From assembly GCF_001758225.1 (NCBI RefSeq), contig NZ_MAST01000001.1, positions 1-64,000 of the forward strand: a stretch of 64,000 bases of DNA, given 5' to 3'. The notes below the pieces were generated by a model. The model was not told the DNA's origin, did not search any database, and was given only the letters and a program-made list of their open reading frames with translations. Positions 9,334-17,417 of this stretch are shown here, in pieces; the first letter of the stretch is position 1; the number at the start of each line of letters is the position of its first letter. A program made the position numbers and the translations under genes. Source of the stretch: Humibacillus sp. DSM 29435 (lineage in GTDB: Bacteria > Actinomycetota > Actinomycetes > Actinomycetales > Dermatophilaceae).

Positions 9334-9696
9334 GACGCTCCTTCAGTTGGTGGTGCATGCAGTAGGCCACGCAGAGATTAGGGCGGCCGATGACGGTCCG
9401 GCTTCGGTCAAACGACTCAATGCGGGACGCATGGTGTCCTGCTCCGCGACTTGCCATCAAACGCAGCTCTTCGACGCCCTGCAGTTTTGGCCGACCAGAC
9501 CGAGGAATCGGTCAGGATCCCTCGATCAGGGGTGAGGGATACGTGCCTTCGTCGATTGCGACGATTGCGTCGAATGACCGAAGACTCAGGTACCCATCGT
9601 GAGGAATGGTTCGGTAGAGGGCGCCCTGACTGGCACATCCGATCGGTGACCCGGTGCCCGAAGCCCCTTTGCTCACGTAACCCGAATGGAACAGCC
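9334..9696. other. Divergent intergenic region without gene
   Basis: About 360 bp between the SulP operon and the GMC oxidoreductase. It must hold the two divergent promoters. I see no clear -35/-10 pair, no strong dyad and no supported reading frame. The open frame running from 9451 into the oxidoreductase has no domain before residue 30 of the chosen start. Confidence 0.5.
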
Positions 9697-11439
9697 ATGT
9701 CGCACGACATCCCCGAAGCAACCCCGGACCCCGCGAACCTCCCCCACGCCAGCCCAGTCTCATCGAACCCCAGCCCGGTGGCGGAGGACGTCGACGTCAT
9801 CGTGGTTGGCGCCGGAGCCGCTGGCTGCGTGATGGCCGCCCGACTGTCGGAAGATCCACGCTGCCGGGTCCTTCTGCTCGAGTCTGGAACCGCCACCGGG
9901 GAGGAAGCCACTGCGTTGATGCCGGGCGGGGCGTTCACCCACATAGCCGAGGCCTGCTGGCCCGACAACACGACCCCACAGGAAGCGCTTGGTGGCCGGC
10001 AGGTGGCGCTGGCGCAGGGACGCGGCATCGGCGGTGGCAGCAGCATCAACTTCATGTACTGGTTCCAAGGAATGCCGGTCGACTACGACGGCTGGGAGCG
10101 AGACGGAGCGACCGGATGGGGATGGTCCGACGTGACCCCCTACCTGCGCCGCACTGAAACCGACAGCCTCGGGGCAGGGGAGACGCACGGCTCCGACGGA
10201 CCGATGGCGGTCAGTCCACCGCGCGACGTCCATCCGCTGTCCATGGCCTTCGTCGCGGCCGGGGTGGAGCAGGGGCTGCCGCTTACCGATGACTTCAACG
10301 GCTACGCGCGCGAGGGTATCGGCTTGGCCCAGAGCAACATCCGGGACGGTACCCGACACAGCGTCGTCGCGGGATACCTCACGGCCGCCGCCCGGAGGGC
10401 GAATCTGACCGTCGTGACCGGCGCCCACGTCACCTCGGTCATCATCGAGTCGGGCCGCGCGGTGGGAGTGCGCTACCGCGACAGCGCAAGCACCGGGTCG
10501 GAAAGACACGTCCGGGCCCAAGTCCAGGTGGTGCTCTGCGCCGGTGCGCTTCGCACCCCGCAGCTGCTGATGCTCTCCGGGGTGGGTCCGGCTGACGATC
10601 TGCGCGCTCACGGAATCGACGTCGTCGCGGATCTGCCCGGCGTGGGCGAGAACCTTCACGACCACCCCTTGCTCCCCGCCGTCTGGCCGGTCACCGACGG
10701 CAGCCGCATGCTCAACGCCCTGCAACCCGACGACGTTCGCAACTACCAGCTGCTGCGACGCGGGCCGCTCGCCTCCCTCGGGCAGGCCGCGGCCCTGCTG
10801 CGAACCCACGAGCACCTCGAGGCGCCCGACTTCCAGCTCTCACCGCTGCTGATCGGCATCACCTCCGCCTTGACCCCACTCGAGACTGCCGCGGTCACCT
10901 GCGTGATCTCGCTGGTCACCCCGAGCAGCCGAGGCAGTGTCCGCCTCGGCTCGGCCGACCCCACCGCCCCACCTGTCATCGACCCGCGGTATCTCAGCGA
11001 CCCTGCCGACCGGACCCGCCTGAGGCTTGCCCTCAAGCGTGTCCTTCACCTGTTCGAGGCCTCAGCGCTCAGTGCCGTCACCGGCCCACCGCTGAGTCCG
11101 GCCAGTGTTGCCAGCGATGCCGACCTGGACGCCTGGATCGAGCAGAACGTAGTCACTCAATGGCATCCCGTCGGAACCTGTCGAATGGGCACCGACCCGA
11201 TGTCGGTCGTCGATCCGGTCACGATGCAGGTCCACGGCATCCAAAGTCTCCACGTTGTCGACGCTTCGGTCATGCCCAGGATCACCCGAGGCAACACGCA
11301 GGCCCCCACGATCATGATCGCCGAACGAGCAGCAGACCTGCTCCGACAGGTATCGAGGCCGCTCGTGCACAGCGACGCTATCCACGGACAGCCCGAGACA
11401 GCCGACAGGAACGAACGTGGAAACCACGAACTGCCCTGA
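9697..11439 (+). CDS. GMC-family FAD oxidoreductase (choline dehydrogenase-like)
   Basis: A 580-aa flavoprotein that oxidises an alcohol; the substrate is unknown. The FAD Rossmann motif VGAGAAG is at 37-43. GMC signature 1 (GRGIGGGSSIN) and signature 2 (GALRTPQLLMLSGVGP) follow. The C-terminal catalytic pair is represented by the His in WHPVGTCRMG and the Asn in TRGNTQAPT. The start ATG 9697 is chosen because the family part begins about 30 residues later. The open frame continues further upstream without support. No signal peptide, so probably cytoplasmic. Confidence 0.88.
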   Translation: MSHDIPEATPDPANLPHASPVSSNPSPVAEDVDVIVVGAGAAGCVMAARLSEDPRCRVLLLESGTATGEEATALMPGGAFTHIAEACWPDNTTPQEALGGRQVALAQGRGIGGGSSINFMYWFQGMPVDYDGWERDGATGWGWSDVTPYLRRTETDSLGAGETHGSDGPMAVSPPRDVHPLSMAFVAAGVEQGLPLTDDFNGYAREGIGLAQSNIRDGTRHSVVAGYLTAAARRANLTVVTGAHVTSVIIESGRAVGVRYRDSASTGSERHVRAQVQVVLCAGALRTPQLLMLSGVGPADDLRAHGIDVVADLPGVGENLHDHPLLPAVWPVTDGSRMLNALQPDDVRNYQLLRRGPLASLGQAAALLRTHEHLEAPDFQLSPLLIGITSALTPLETAAVTCVISLVTPSSRGSVRLGSADPTAPPVIDPRYLSDPADRTRLRLALKRVLHLFEASALSAVTGPPLSPASVASDADLDAWIEQNVVTQWHPVGTCRMGTDPMSVVDPVTMQVHGIQSLHVVDASVMPRITRGNTQAPTIMIAERAADLLRQVSRPLVHSDAIHGQPETADRNERGNHELP

Positions 11440-11620
11440 ATGCGGGACGCTCGCTGAGGTTGAATGGCGAGCCGTGCTGGAAAGCACCGACGGCCCGATC
11501 GAGCACGTCAAGATCCGCTGCGTCCAACGCCACTGGTTCATGCTGCCGACTGCCTCGCTCACCCCATCGAGACAGCCATGCGAGGCGAGCACTCGATACC
11601 GCTCGATGTCGGGCTCATAG
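11417..11620 (+). CDS. Small zinc-ribbon-like protein overlapping the GMC gene
   Basis: A 67-aa frame from GTG 11417, overlapping the end of the oxidoreductase gene by 23 bp. It has a CPEC motif at residues 6-9, then DGPIEHVKIRC and RHWFMLPTASL. This pattern (CPECG, DGPxEHVK, HWF) resembles a family of small actinobacterial zinc-binding proteins of unknown role. The overlap implies translational coupling. The last 20 residues are less typical and may reflect a late frameshift. Confidence 0.6.
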   Translation: METTNCPECGTLAEVEWRAVLESTDGPIEHVKIRCVQRHWFMLPTASLTPSRQPCEASTRYRSMSGS

Positions 11621-11679
11621 TCGCGTTCGCCGGAGGGCGACCCATTCACCTCGGTGCCACCTCACCAAGGAGAGTCCAC

Positions 11680-11835
11680 GTGTCTGAAGTCATCACCGTC
11701 GTCCCGGTCCATGGAGCATTCGCCGAGTCGCAAGTTGGTCCGGTGTGATCGCGACTGCACGACAACGGAGTCGCCGTCATCGCGCGCCCAACCCACTGCG
11801 CAGTGTCACCTCCGACGCCGAGAACATGCGCCGGG
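11680..11835 (+). pseudogene. Alpha/beta-hydrolase N-terminal remnant
   Basis: Begins like a real gene: AAGGAG 6 nt before GTG 11680, then SEVITVVPVHGAFAES, the HG oxyanion motif of alpha/beta hydrolases. The frame stops at 11748. Continuing homology-like text (SWSGVIA, RLHDNGVAVIA, PNPLRSVTSDAENM) is found in three successive frames to about 11835, so several indels have accumulated in about 40 codons. The rest of the enzyme is absent. Confidence 0.75.
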
Positions 11836-12368
11836 CCACAGCCTGGGGTTTCGACCCGATCGGTGCAGAGTTGCGGTTCCTTCCCTTCACCATGCGCGCC
11901 CTCATCGCCGCGGTCGCCCCGCACCCCTGCTCACCCGCCTGCCCGGCCGTTCCTTGTGGCCGCCAGCGCAAGCTTCGCCGCCGCCAGCCTACTGATGCTG
12001 GTGCACCTGGCATCGAGGCGACCTTGAGCAATGCTCATCCCTGGGGTAAGCATTGCTGGGATCCGCCTCGGCCTCGTGTCCACCGTTGTGGGGGGCAAGC
12101 CGCATCTCAACCCCCGCCGATCGAGCATCCCGCGAGTCGGTTGGATTGATCACTTACATTTCCTCGACGAGCGCTTACCGCTCATCGGCCACTGGGGGCG
12201 TTTGCTTCCCTCTCGCTCCATCGACGCAGCGGGCGCCCTACCACTCCAGGCCGTGGTCTCATTTCAGTCTCGTTCGCGCTTGTTCGGCCTGTGTCGGGAC
12301 AGTCCATCCCGAGGAACCCCTAAGCACGCGATCACCCTCGGGAACCCTGGCGAACGGTGGGTCCCAGA
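11836..12368. other. Gene-free right end of the island
   Basis: No supported gene. Short frames encode a hydrophobic fragment (FLVAASASFAAASLLMLVHL near 11950-12020) that may be the debris of a membrane protein. A 9-bp inverted repeat, AGCAATGCT (12027-12035) and AGCATTGCT (12049-12057), forms a hairpin with a 13-nt loop of unknown use. Confidence 0.5.
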
Positions 12369-12427
12369 CCTCGAAAGCGTGTGTGGGGGTGACTCCACCG
12401 TGGGTTCAAATCCCACCGCCACCGCCA
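12369..12427 (+). repeat. attR: duplicated 3' end of tRNA-Ser(CGA)
   Basis: Repeats 5173-5231 with one mismatch. The 5' half of the tRNA is missing, so this is not a functional tRNA gene. It marks the right end of the island and probably represents the displaced original 3' end. Confidence 0.9.
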
Positions 12428-12436
12428 AACAGCTGC

Positions 12437-12477
12437 GGAAACGCCGGTCAGCCCTTTGGGAGCTGCCCGGCGTTTCC
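12437..12477. terminator. Hairpin after attR
   Basis: Perfect 11-bp stem: GGAAACGCCGG (12437-12447) with CCGGCGTTTCC (12467-12477), loop 19 nt. It resembles the hairpin after the intact tRNA. It also lies downstream of the minus-strand hydratase gene that ends at 12503. Confidence 0.6.
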
Positions 12478-12502
12478 CGTACTGGAGCCGGGCGGGGCAG
12501 GA

Positions 12503-13318
12503 TCAGGCCGGCGTGAGGGTGCTGGTGGCCGTGAGGTGACCGGCGGCGCCGAAGACCTGGGCTCCGTGCTCGACCCCGGGTTCGACGGAGACGGCCGTGA
12601 CCACCTGGGGCCGCGTGAGTGGCACCAGGAGCCGGTAGGCGAACTCGCGGCCGACGAGCGACACCCCGTTCCGTCGCGTCACCTCGCCCATGAGCAGAGC
12701 CTGTAACGGTCCGTGGATGACGAGCCCGTCGTAGCCCTCGTGCCGGGCCCAGTCGAGGTCGTAGTGGATGCGGTGGGCGTTGAAGGTCACGGCCGAGAAC
12801 CGGAAGAGCAGGCGCTCGTCGACGGCGAGGTCGAGCCGCTGTGACCTGACCGGGATGGACGCGTCGGCGGGCGCCGTCGCAGGCAGCGGTTGTGTGCCGC
12901 CTGCGCGGTACACGATGTCCTGCTCGTCGACGACCGCGAGTGCACCACCCTGGCGGACCTCGTTGCGCACCGTGACGAAGGTGAGCGGCCCGCTGCGCCC
13001 GTGCTTCTCGGCGGTGCTCTCCACCCGCGACACCAGCACCGCCTCCTCGCCGATGCGCAGCCGGCGCAGCGTGGTCACCCGGCCGCCGGCGAACATCCGT
13101 CGCCGGCCCGGGCCGGGCGGGGCGGGGATCCCCGACACGGGGTGGCCGTCAACGCCGAGGAGACTCTCTCGGGGTCGGGCCAGCAGGTGCACCCAGTGCC
13201 ACAGCTCGGGCAGCAGGCCGTCGGTCGGAGCGTCGATGTCGAGCAGGGCGGCCAGGGACGCGGACGGTTCGGGGCCGATGACCTCGGTACGCGTCAGCGA
13301 GTCTGGCGTGGCTGTCAT
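12503..13318 (-). CDS. HTD2/MaoC-type enoyl-CoA hydratase, mesaconyl-C4-CoA hydratase-like
   Basis: A 271-aa double hot-dog protein. The N-terminal half has the FAS1-like dehydratase text WHWVHLLARPRES and the RRMFAGGR loop. The C-terminal half holds FSAVTFNAHRIHYDLDWA and GYDGLVIHGPLQ, which contains the catalytic His/Asp region of hydratases. This arrangement is that of HTD2 and of mesaconyl-C4-CoA hydratase of the 3-hydroxypropionate cycle. It overlaps the lyase gene by 4 bp (last gene of a four-gene operon from 17167). Hydration of a branched enoyl-CoA before lyase cleavage is the inferred role; substrate is not proven. Confidence 0.8.
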   Translation of the reverse strand: MTATPDSLTRTEVIGPEPSASLAALLDIDAPTDGLLPELWHWVHLLARPRESLLGVDGHPVSGIPAPPGPGRRRMFAGGRVTTLRRLRIGEEAVLVSRVESTAEKHGRSGPLTFVTVRNEVRQGGALAVVDEQDIVYRAGGTQPLPATAPADASIPVRSQRLDLAVDERLLFRFSAVTFNAHRIHYDLDWARHEGYDGLVIHGPLQALLMGEVTRRNGVSLVGREFAYRLLVPLTRPQVVTAVSVEPGVEHGAQVFGAAGHLTATSTLTPA

Positions 13319-14295
13319 CGCGTGGCCTTGCTGGCGCCGCTCGGGTCATTGGCGTCGCTCGGGCCGCTCGGGCCGCTGGTTTCGGGTGTCGCCCGGGCCA
13401 GCACGCGCCGGGCCCGCTCGAGCACCGGCGCATCGACCATGTGGCCGTCGACCTTGACCGCGCCTCTTGAGGGCGTGGCCGCGAGCACTCTTGTCGCCCA
13501 AGCGATCTCGTCGGCATCGGGCCGGAAGGCGGCCCGCACCGCGGCCACCTGGGCCGGATGGATGCACAGCTTCCCCGAGAACCCGAGACCGCGGGCGTGA
13601 GCGGCATCCGAGCTGACCGGGCCGTCGGGTGACACGTCGGTGGTCACCGTGTCGATGGGGGCGGCGATGCCGGCCACCCGGGAGGCGACGACGAGGGTGG
13701 ACCGGGCGAAGAGCAGGCTCTCGCGCGACTCGACGGCATCGACGTCGAGCGAGTAGTCGAGCGACCCGAACGCGAGCCGCACCACCGCGTCGGCGGCCGC
13801 CAGCTCTCTCGCCCGGTCGACCCCGAGCGCCGACTCGACCAGCGCGATGACGGGCGCCCCGACCTGCTCGGCAACGAGGCCGAGGGCATCGACGTCTTCG
13901 GCCAGCGGCACCACCACGGCAACGACGCCTGGCGCACCACGGAGGGCGGCGAGGTCGAGCACGTGCTCGTCGCTGCCGGGCACGTTGACCCGAACCGCGG
14001 CCACCCCGCCGGCCTCGAGCCAGGCGCGGATGTTCTCGCGGGCCGGCGCCTTGGCGTCATCCGTCACGGCCGCCTCGAGGTCGAGGATCGCCAGATCGGA
14101 GCCGGCGACCGCCTTGTCGAAGCGCTCGGGCCGGTCGCCCGGCACGAACAGCAGGGCGGCGGCCGACAGCGCGCGCGCCCACCCCGCGGCGGGCGTCGCA
14201 GCGCCCGCCGCGCCTGCTGGAGAAGCGGCCTCGGCGGCAGCGAGGTGAGCCGCGTGGTGAGCCGCGTGGTGAGCGGCATACCGCTGGTCACTCAT
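13315..14295 (-). CDS. CitE-type CoA ester lyase (HpcH/HpaI family), citramalyl/malyl-CoA lyase-like
   Basis: Class II aldolase-like TIM barrel that cleaves beta-hydroxyacyl-CoA esters using Mg2+. The family opening LLFVPGDRPERFDKA is followed by ILDLEAAVTDDAK, the acidic FGSLDYSLD motif and the C-terminal KLCIHPAQ. ATG 14295 (MSDQRYAA) is chosen because GAGG lies 8 nt upstream; GTG 14304 is the alternative. The first 40 residues are an odd Ala/His-rich extension (repeated AAHH) encoded by a 12-bp repeat near 14250-14280. Its neighbours suggest it splits the product of the hydratase, for example citramalyl-CoA to pyruvate and acetyl-CoA. Confidence 0.82.
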   Translation of the reverse strand: MSDQRYAAHHAAHHAAHLAAAEAASPAGAAGAATPAAGWARALSAAALLFVPGDRPERFDKAVAGSDLAILDLEAAVTDDAKAPARENIRAWLEAGGVAAVRVNVPGSDEHVLDLAALRGAPGVVAVVVPLAEDVDALGLVAEQVGAPVIALVESALGVDRARELAAADAVVRLAFGSLDYSLDVDAVESRESLLFARSTLVVASRVAGIAAPIDTVTTDVSPDGPVSSDAAHARGLGFSGKLCIHPAQVAAVRAAFRPDADEIAWATRVLAATPSRGAVKVDGHMVDAPVLERARRVLARATPETSGPSGPSDANDPSGASKATR

Positions 14296-14305
14296 GAAGC
14301 CCACC

Positions 14306-15463
14306 TCACGGCGCGACGCTGCCGCGCTTGACCAGCTGCTGGGCGATCACGTTGCGCTGGATCTCGTTGGTGCCCTCGCCGACGATCATGAGGGGGGCGT
14401 CGCGGAAGTAGCGCTCGACGTCGAACTCCGTCGAGTAGCCGTAGCCCCCGTGGATGCGGATCGCGTTGAGGGCGATCTCCATGGCTGTCTCCGAGGCGAG
14501 CAGCTTGGCCATGCCCGCCTCCAGGTCCGCTCGGCGCCCGGAGTCGTAGGTGCGCGCGGCGTGCAGGGTCAGCTGGCGGGCGGCCTCGAGCTTGGTGGCC
14601 ATGTCGGCGAGGTAGTGCCCGATGGCCTGGTGCTTCCAGATCGGCTTGCCGAAGCTCTCCCGGGTCTGGGCGTAGGCGAGCGCGTCTTCGAGCGCAGCCC
14701 GGCCGACGCCGAGAGCCCGACCGGCGACCTGCAGGCGGCCGGTCTCGAGCCCGCGCATCATCTGTGCGAAGCCCTGCCCCTCGGCATCCCCGAGGAGGGC
14801 GTCGACCGGCACGTGCATGTCGTCGAACGACAGCTCGCAGCTCTCGATCCCCTTGTAGCCGAGCTTGGGCAGGTCGCGTGACACCTCGAAGCCGGCGACC
14901 TTCTCGCACAACAGGATGCTGATTCCCGAGTGGGCCGGGCTCGCCGAGGGGTCGGTCTTGCAGAGCAACGCGACCAGGCCCGACCGCCGGGCGTTGCTGA
15001 TCCAGGTCTTGGAGCCGTTGACGACGTACTCGTCACCGACCCGACGCGCTGTCGTTCGCATGGCCTGAAGGTCAGACCCGCCGCCCGGCTCGGTCAGCGC
15101 CATCGTCGCGCGCAGCTCGCCCGTCGCCAGCCGAGGCAGGTAGCGGTCGCGCTGCGCCTGGGTGCCGTAAGCCAGCAGCAGCGAGCAGACGACGGTGTGC
15201 CCGCCCATCGCGCCGGCGAGGCTCATCCAGCCGCGGGCGAGCTCCTCGGTGACGAGCACGTAGGCCGAGCTCGAGATCTGGCCGGCCCCCCACGGCTCAG
15301 GGACCGCCAGACCGTAGAGCCCGAGGCCCTTCATCTGCTCGATGAGCTTCTCGGGATAGGTGTTTTCGTGGTCCAGCTGCTGCACGACCGGCTTGACCTC
15401 GCGGTCGACGAAGTCGCGAACGACGTCGACGAGTGCGCGTTCCTCATCGGGCAGCTGCTCCAC
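14306..15463 (-). CDS. acyl-CoA dehydrogenase
   Basis: A 385-aa FAD enzyme of the usual length that introduces the alpha,beta double bond into an acyl-CoA. Visible signatures are MALTEPGGGSDLQAM (FAD/substrate loop), the YVVNGSKTWISNA strand and QIHGGYGYSTEFDVERYFRD-like text at the end (IRIHGGYGYS), which carries the CoA-binding and FAD-contact residues. It lies in the operon between the CoA ligase and the lyase, with its stop touching the lyase start, so it probably supplies the enoyl-CoA for the hydratase. Confidence 0.92.
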   Translation of the reverse strand: MEQLPDEERALVDVVRDFVDREVKPVVQQLDHENTYPEKLIEQMKGLGLYGLAVPEPWGAGQISSSAYVLVTEELARGWMSLAGAMGGHTVVCSLLLAYGTQAQRDRYLPRLATGELRATMALTEPGGGSDLQAMRTTARRVGDEYVVNGSKTWISNARRSGLVALLCKTDPSASPAHSGISILLCEKVAGFEVSRDLPKLGYKGIESCELSFDDMHVPVDALLGDAEGQGFAQMMRGLETGRLQVAGRALGVGRAALEDALAYAQTRESFGKPIWKHQAIGHYLADMATKLEAARQLTLHAARTYDSGRRADLEAGMAKLLASETAMEIALNAIRIHGGYGYSTEFDVERYFRDAPLMIVGEGTNEIQRNVIAQQLVKRGSVAP

Positions 15464-15499
15464 GCTGGTTCCTCTCGTTGGGGGGTGGTGAACGGCAGG

Positions 15500-17167
15500 T
15501 CAGCCTCGCGGCGCGAGCCCGATCGTGGCCTCGACCTGTGAGAGTCCTCCCTCGGCGACCATGCTGCGCAGCCGCTTCTTGTCGTACTTGCCCACTGAGG
15601 TCTTCGGAACCTCGGTGATGTAGATGTACTCGTCGGGCAGCCACCACTTGGCGAAGCTCTGGCCGAGAAAGGCGGCGAGCTCGTCGCGGGTCGGGAGGTC
15701 GTCGTCAGACTTGGGCACGACACAGGCGACGGGTCGCTCGTTCCACTTCTCGTTCGGCACCGCGAACACCGACGCCTCGCGCACCTTCGGGTGTGACATG
15801 AGGGCGTTCTCGAGGTCGATCGAGGAGATCCACTCACCTCCCGACTTGATGAGGTCCTTCTGACGGTCCTTGAGGATGATGAAGCCCTGCGGGTCGATGC
15901 AGCCGATGTCGCCCGTGTTGAGCCAGCCGTCGACGATGGCGTCCTTGGTGCGTTCGTCGTTGTAGTAGGCGCTCGCCGTGTAGGGGGAGCGCACGTGGAT
16001 GTGGCCCATGCTCGTGCCGTCCCAGGGCAGCTCCTCGCCGAAGTCGTCGACGATGCGAACCTTCATGAGCGGGAAGGGGATTCCGCCCGTCTGGCGCCGG
16101 GCCCAGCGGTCTTCCTCCGGCTCGTCGGCCAGGGTCGTCTTGATGTAGTTGAAGCAGATCTGCGGCGACGACTCGGTGTGCCCGTAGCCCTGCAGCACGA
16201 ACGTGTCGTAGGTGTTCTGGAACCACTCCATGACCGCCCGAGAGGGCGCAGACCCACCGAGCCACAGGGTGTCGAGCGAGCTGAGGTCCCACTCCTCGCT
16301 GCTCGCGGTGACGAAGTCGCGGATCATGCTGCCGACCGTGACGGCCGCGTTGATGCCGGTGACCCTCAGGTCGCGGATGGTCTGGACGTGGTCGATGGAG
16401 GTGGGGTGGATGCCGAGGAAGACGATGTTCGCGCCCTGCATGAGGCAGGCGTGCGGCAGGTTCCAGCCGTTGCAGTGGAACATCGGGGCGACTTCCATCC
16501 AGACCTGGTTCTCCGACAGGCCGATCTTGTCGTGGGTCGCCATCAGCATCGTCTGCAGCACGATGCCCCGGTGGCTGAACACCACACCCTTGGGCAGGCC
16601 GGTCGTCGCGGAGGTGTAGCACATGGCGGCCGCTGCGCGTTCGCTGAAGTCGGGAAACTCGAACCCCTCGTCGCCGGTCTCGAGCAGCTGCTCGTACGAC
16701 AGCACGGGAGAGAGGGTGGTCTGCGGCAGCTCGCCGTCGCACATGATGACGAACTGCTTGACCGTCGGGATGCCGTCGGCGACCAAGGCCTCGACCACCG
16801 GGATCTGGTCGACGTCGAGAAAGAGGATGCTGTCTTCGGCGTGGTTGACGATGTAGCGCTGCTGGTCGGGGAACAGGCGCAGGTTGATCGTGTGACAGAC
16901 CGCCTGCACGCCCGGGATGGCGTAGTAGAGCTCGAAGTGCCGGTAGTGGTTCCAGGCGAGGGTGCCGACGCGCTCGCCGGGCTGCACGCCGAGCTTGGTC
17001 AGGGCCGAGGCGAGCCGGCGCACCCGCTTGGCGAAGTCGCCGTAGGTGTACTCGTGGTACCTGCCCGTCTCGAGGCGGGTGATGATCTTCTTGTCGGGGA
17101 ACAGTCGCTCGGTGCGCCAGAGCAGCGAGGTGAGCAGCAGCTGCTCGTCCATCATCAGACCGTCCAT
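15500..17167 (-). CDS. AMP-forming acyl-CoA ligase (medium/long-chain type)
   Basis: A 555-aa ANL-superfamily enzyme that activates a carboxylic acid to its CoA thioester. Motifs present: YTSATTGLPKGVVFSHRG (P-loop), GYGHTESSP, and the C-terminal hinge and lysine regions (LNTGDIGCID, KDLIKSGGEWISS, TSVGKYDKKRL). The start ATG 17167 has GGGAG 7 nt upstream; a GTG nine codons earlier is possible. First gene of the ligase-dehydrogenase-lyase-hydratase operon. A good promoter (17222-17250) with an embedded TTCTATA-type operator lies in front. Confidence 0.9.
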   Translation of the reverse strand: MDGLMMDEQLLLTSLLWRTERLFPDKKIITRLETGRYHEYTYGDFAKRVRRLASALTKLGVQPGERVGTLAWNHYRHFELYYAIPGVQAVCHTINLRLFPDQQRYIVNHAEDSILFLDVDQIPVVEALVADGIPTVKQFVIMCDGELPQTTLSPVLSYEQLLETGDEGFEFPDFSERAAAAMCYTSATTGLPKGVVFSHRGIVLQTMLMATHDKIGLSENQVWMEVAPMFHCNGWNLPHACLMQGANIVFLGIHPTSIDHVQTIRDLRVTGINAAVTVGSMIRDFVTASSEEWDLSSLDTLWLGGSAPSRAVMEWFQNTYDTFVLQGYGHTESSPQICFNYIKTTLADEPEEDRWARRQTGGIPFPLMKVRIVDDFGEELPWDGTSMGHIHVRSPYTASAYYNDERTKDAIVDGWLNTGDIGCIDPQGFIILKDRQKDLIKSGGEWISSIDLENALMSHPKVREASVFAVPNEKWNERPVACVVPKSDDDLPTRDELAAFLGQSFAKWWLPDEYIYITEVPKTSVGKYDKKRLRSMVAEGGLSQVEATIGLAPRG

Positions 17168-17221
17168 CGGTGCACTCCCGTCAGCGTGGACCACGGTGGC
17201 ACCGTGATCGAAGACGACCCC

Positions 17222-17250
17222 AGTATTCTGTATAGAAACAGTGGAGTCAA
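17222..17250 (-). promoter_or_regulatory. Promoter of the CoA ligase operon with embedded operator
   Basis: On the minus strand, TTGACT (17250-17245) is followed after 17 bp by AATACT (17227-17222). The spacer contains the dyad-like TTTCTATACAGAA (about 17226-17238), matching the TTCTATAGAA sites at 18206 and 25215. A second weaker copy (TTCTACAGAA) is at 17292-17301, closer to the GntR gene. Binding there would block this promoter. Confidence 0.65.
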
Positions 17251-17291
17251 CGGGGTTCAGCCAGCCTCAACCGGGTATTTTGGGTGCATAC

Positions 17292-17301
17292 TTCTACAGA
17301 A
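17292..17301. promoter_or_regulatory. Putative operator TTCTACAGAA
   Basis: One-base variant of the palindrome TTCTATAGAA, in the divergent region between the CoA ligase and GntR genes, about 66 bp from the copy inside the ligase promoter. Confidence 0.45.
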
Positions 17302-17417
17302 CCCGCAGCTGGATGCCGCCCAGCTCACGGCTGATCGGTGGTCTGGCACCCTCGTCCGTCCGTCCACATCATGGTCGGGCGGCTCGGTTCGGCGCAGCCC
17401 CGAGAAAGGTGGAGCCG

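Larger units (their letters stand above)
5173..12427. mobile_element. Genomic island in tRNA-Ser(CGA), recombinase lost
   Basis: About 7.2 kb bounded by the 59-bp tRNA direct repeats. Inside are a ruined LAL regulator, a SulP transporter with a small partner, a GMC oxidoreductase with a zinc-ribbon protein, and hydrolase fragments. No integrase, excisionase, replication or transfer gene can be found in any frame. This looks like an integrative element reduced by deletion, with some cargo still intact. The terminator hairpin downstream of the tRNA is also duplicated (5241-5283 and 12437-12477), which extends the homology of the two junctions. Confidence 0.8.

Noticed and set aside
5232-12368. 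Recombinase, prophage or conjugation genes in the island
   Set aside because: None seen in any frame; boundaries alone support the island call.
12369-12427. Second tRNA-Ser gene
   Set aside because: Only the 3' half is present; the acceptor 5' strand and D-arm are missing.
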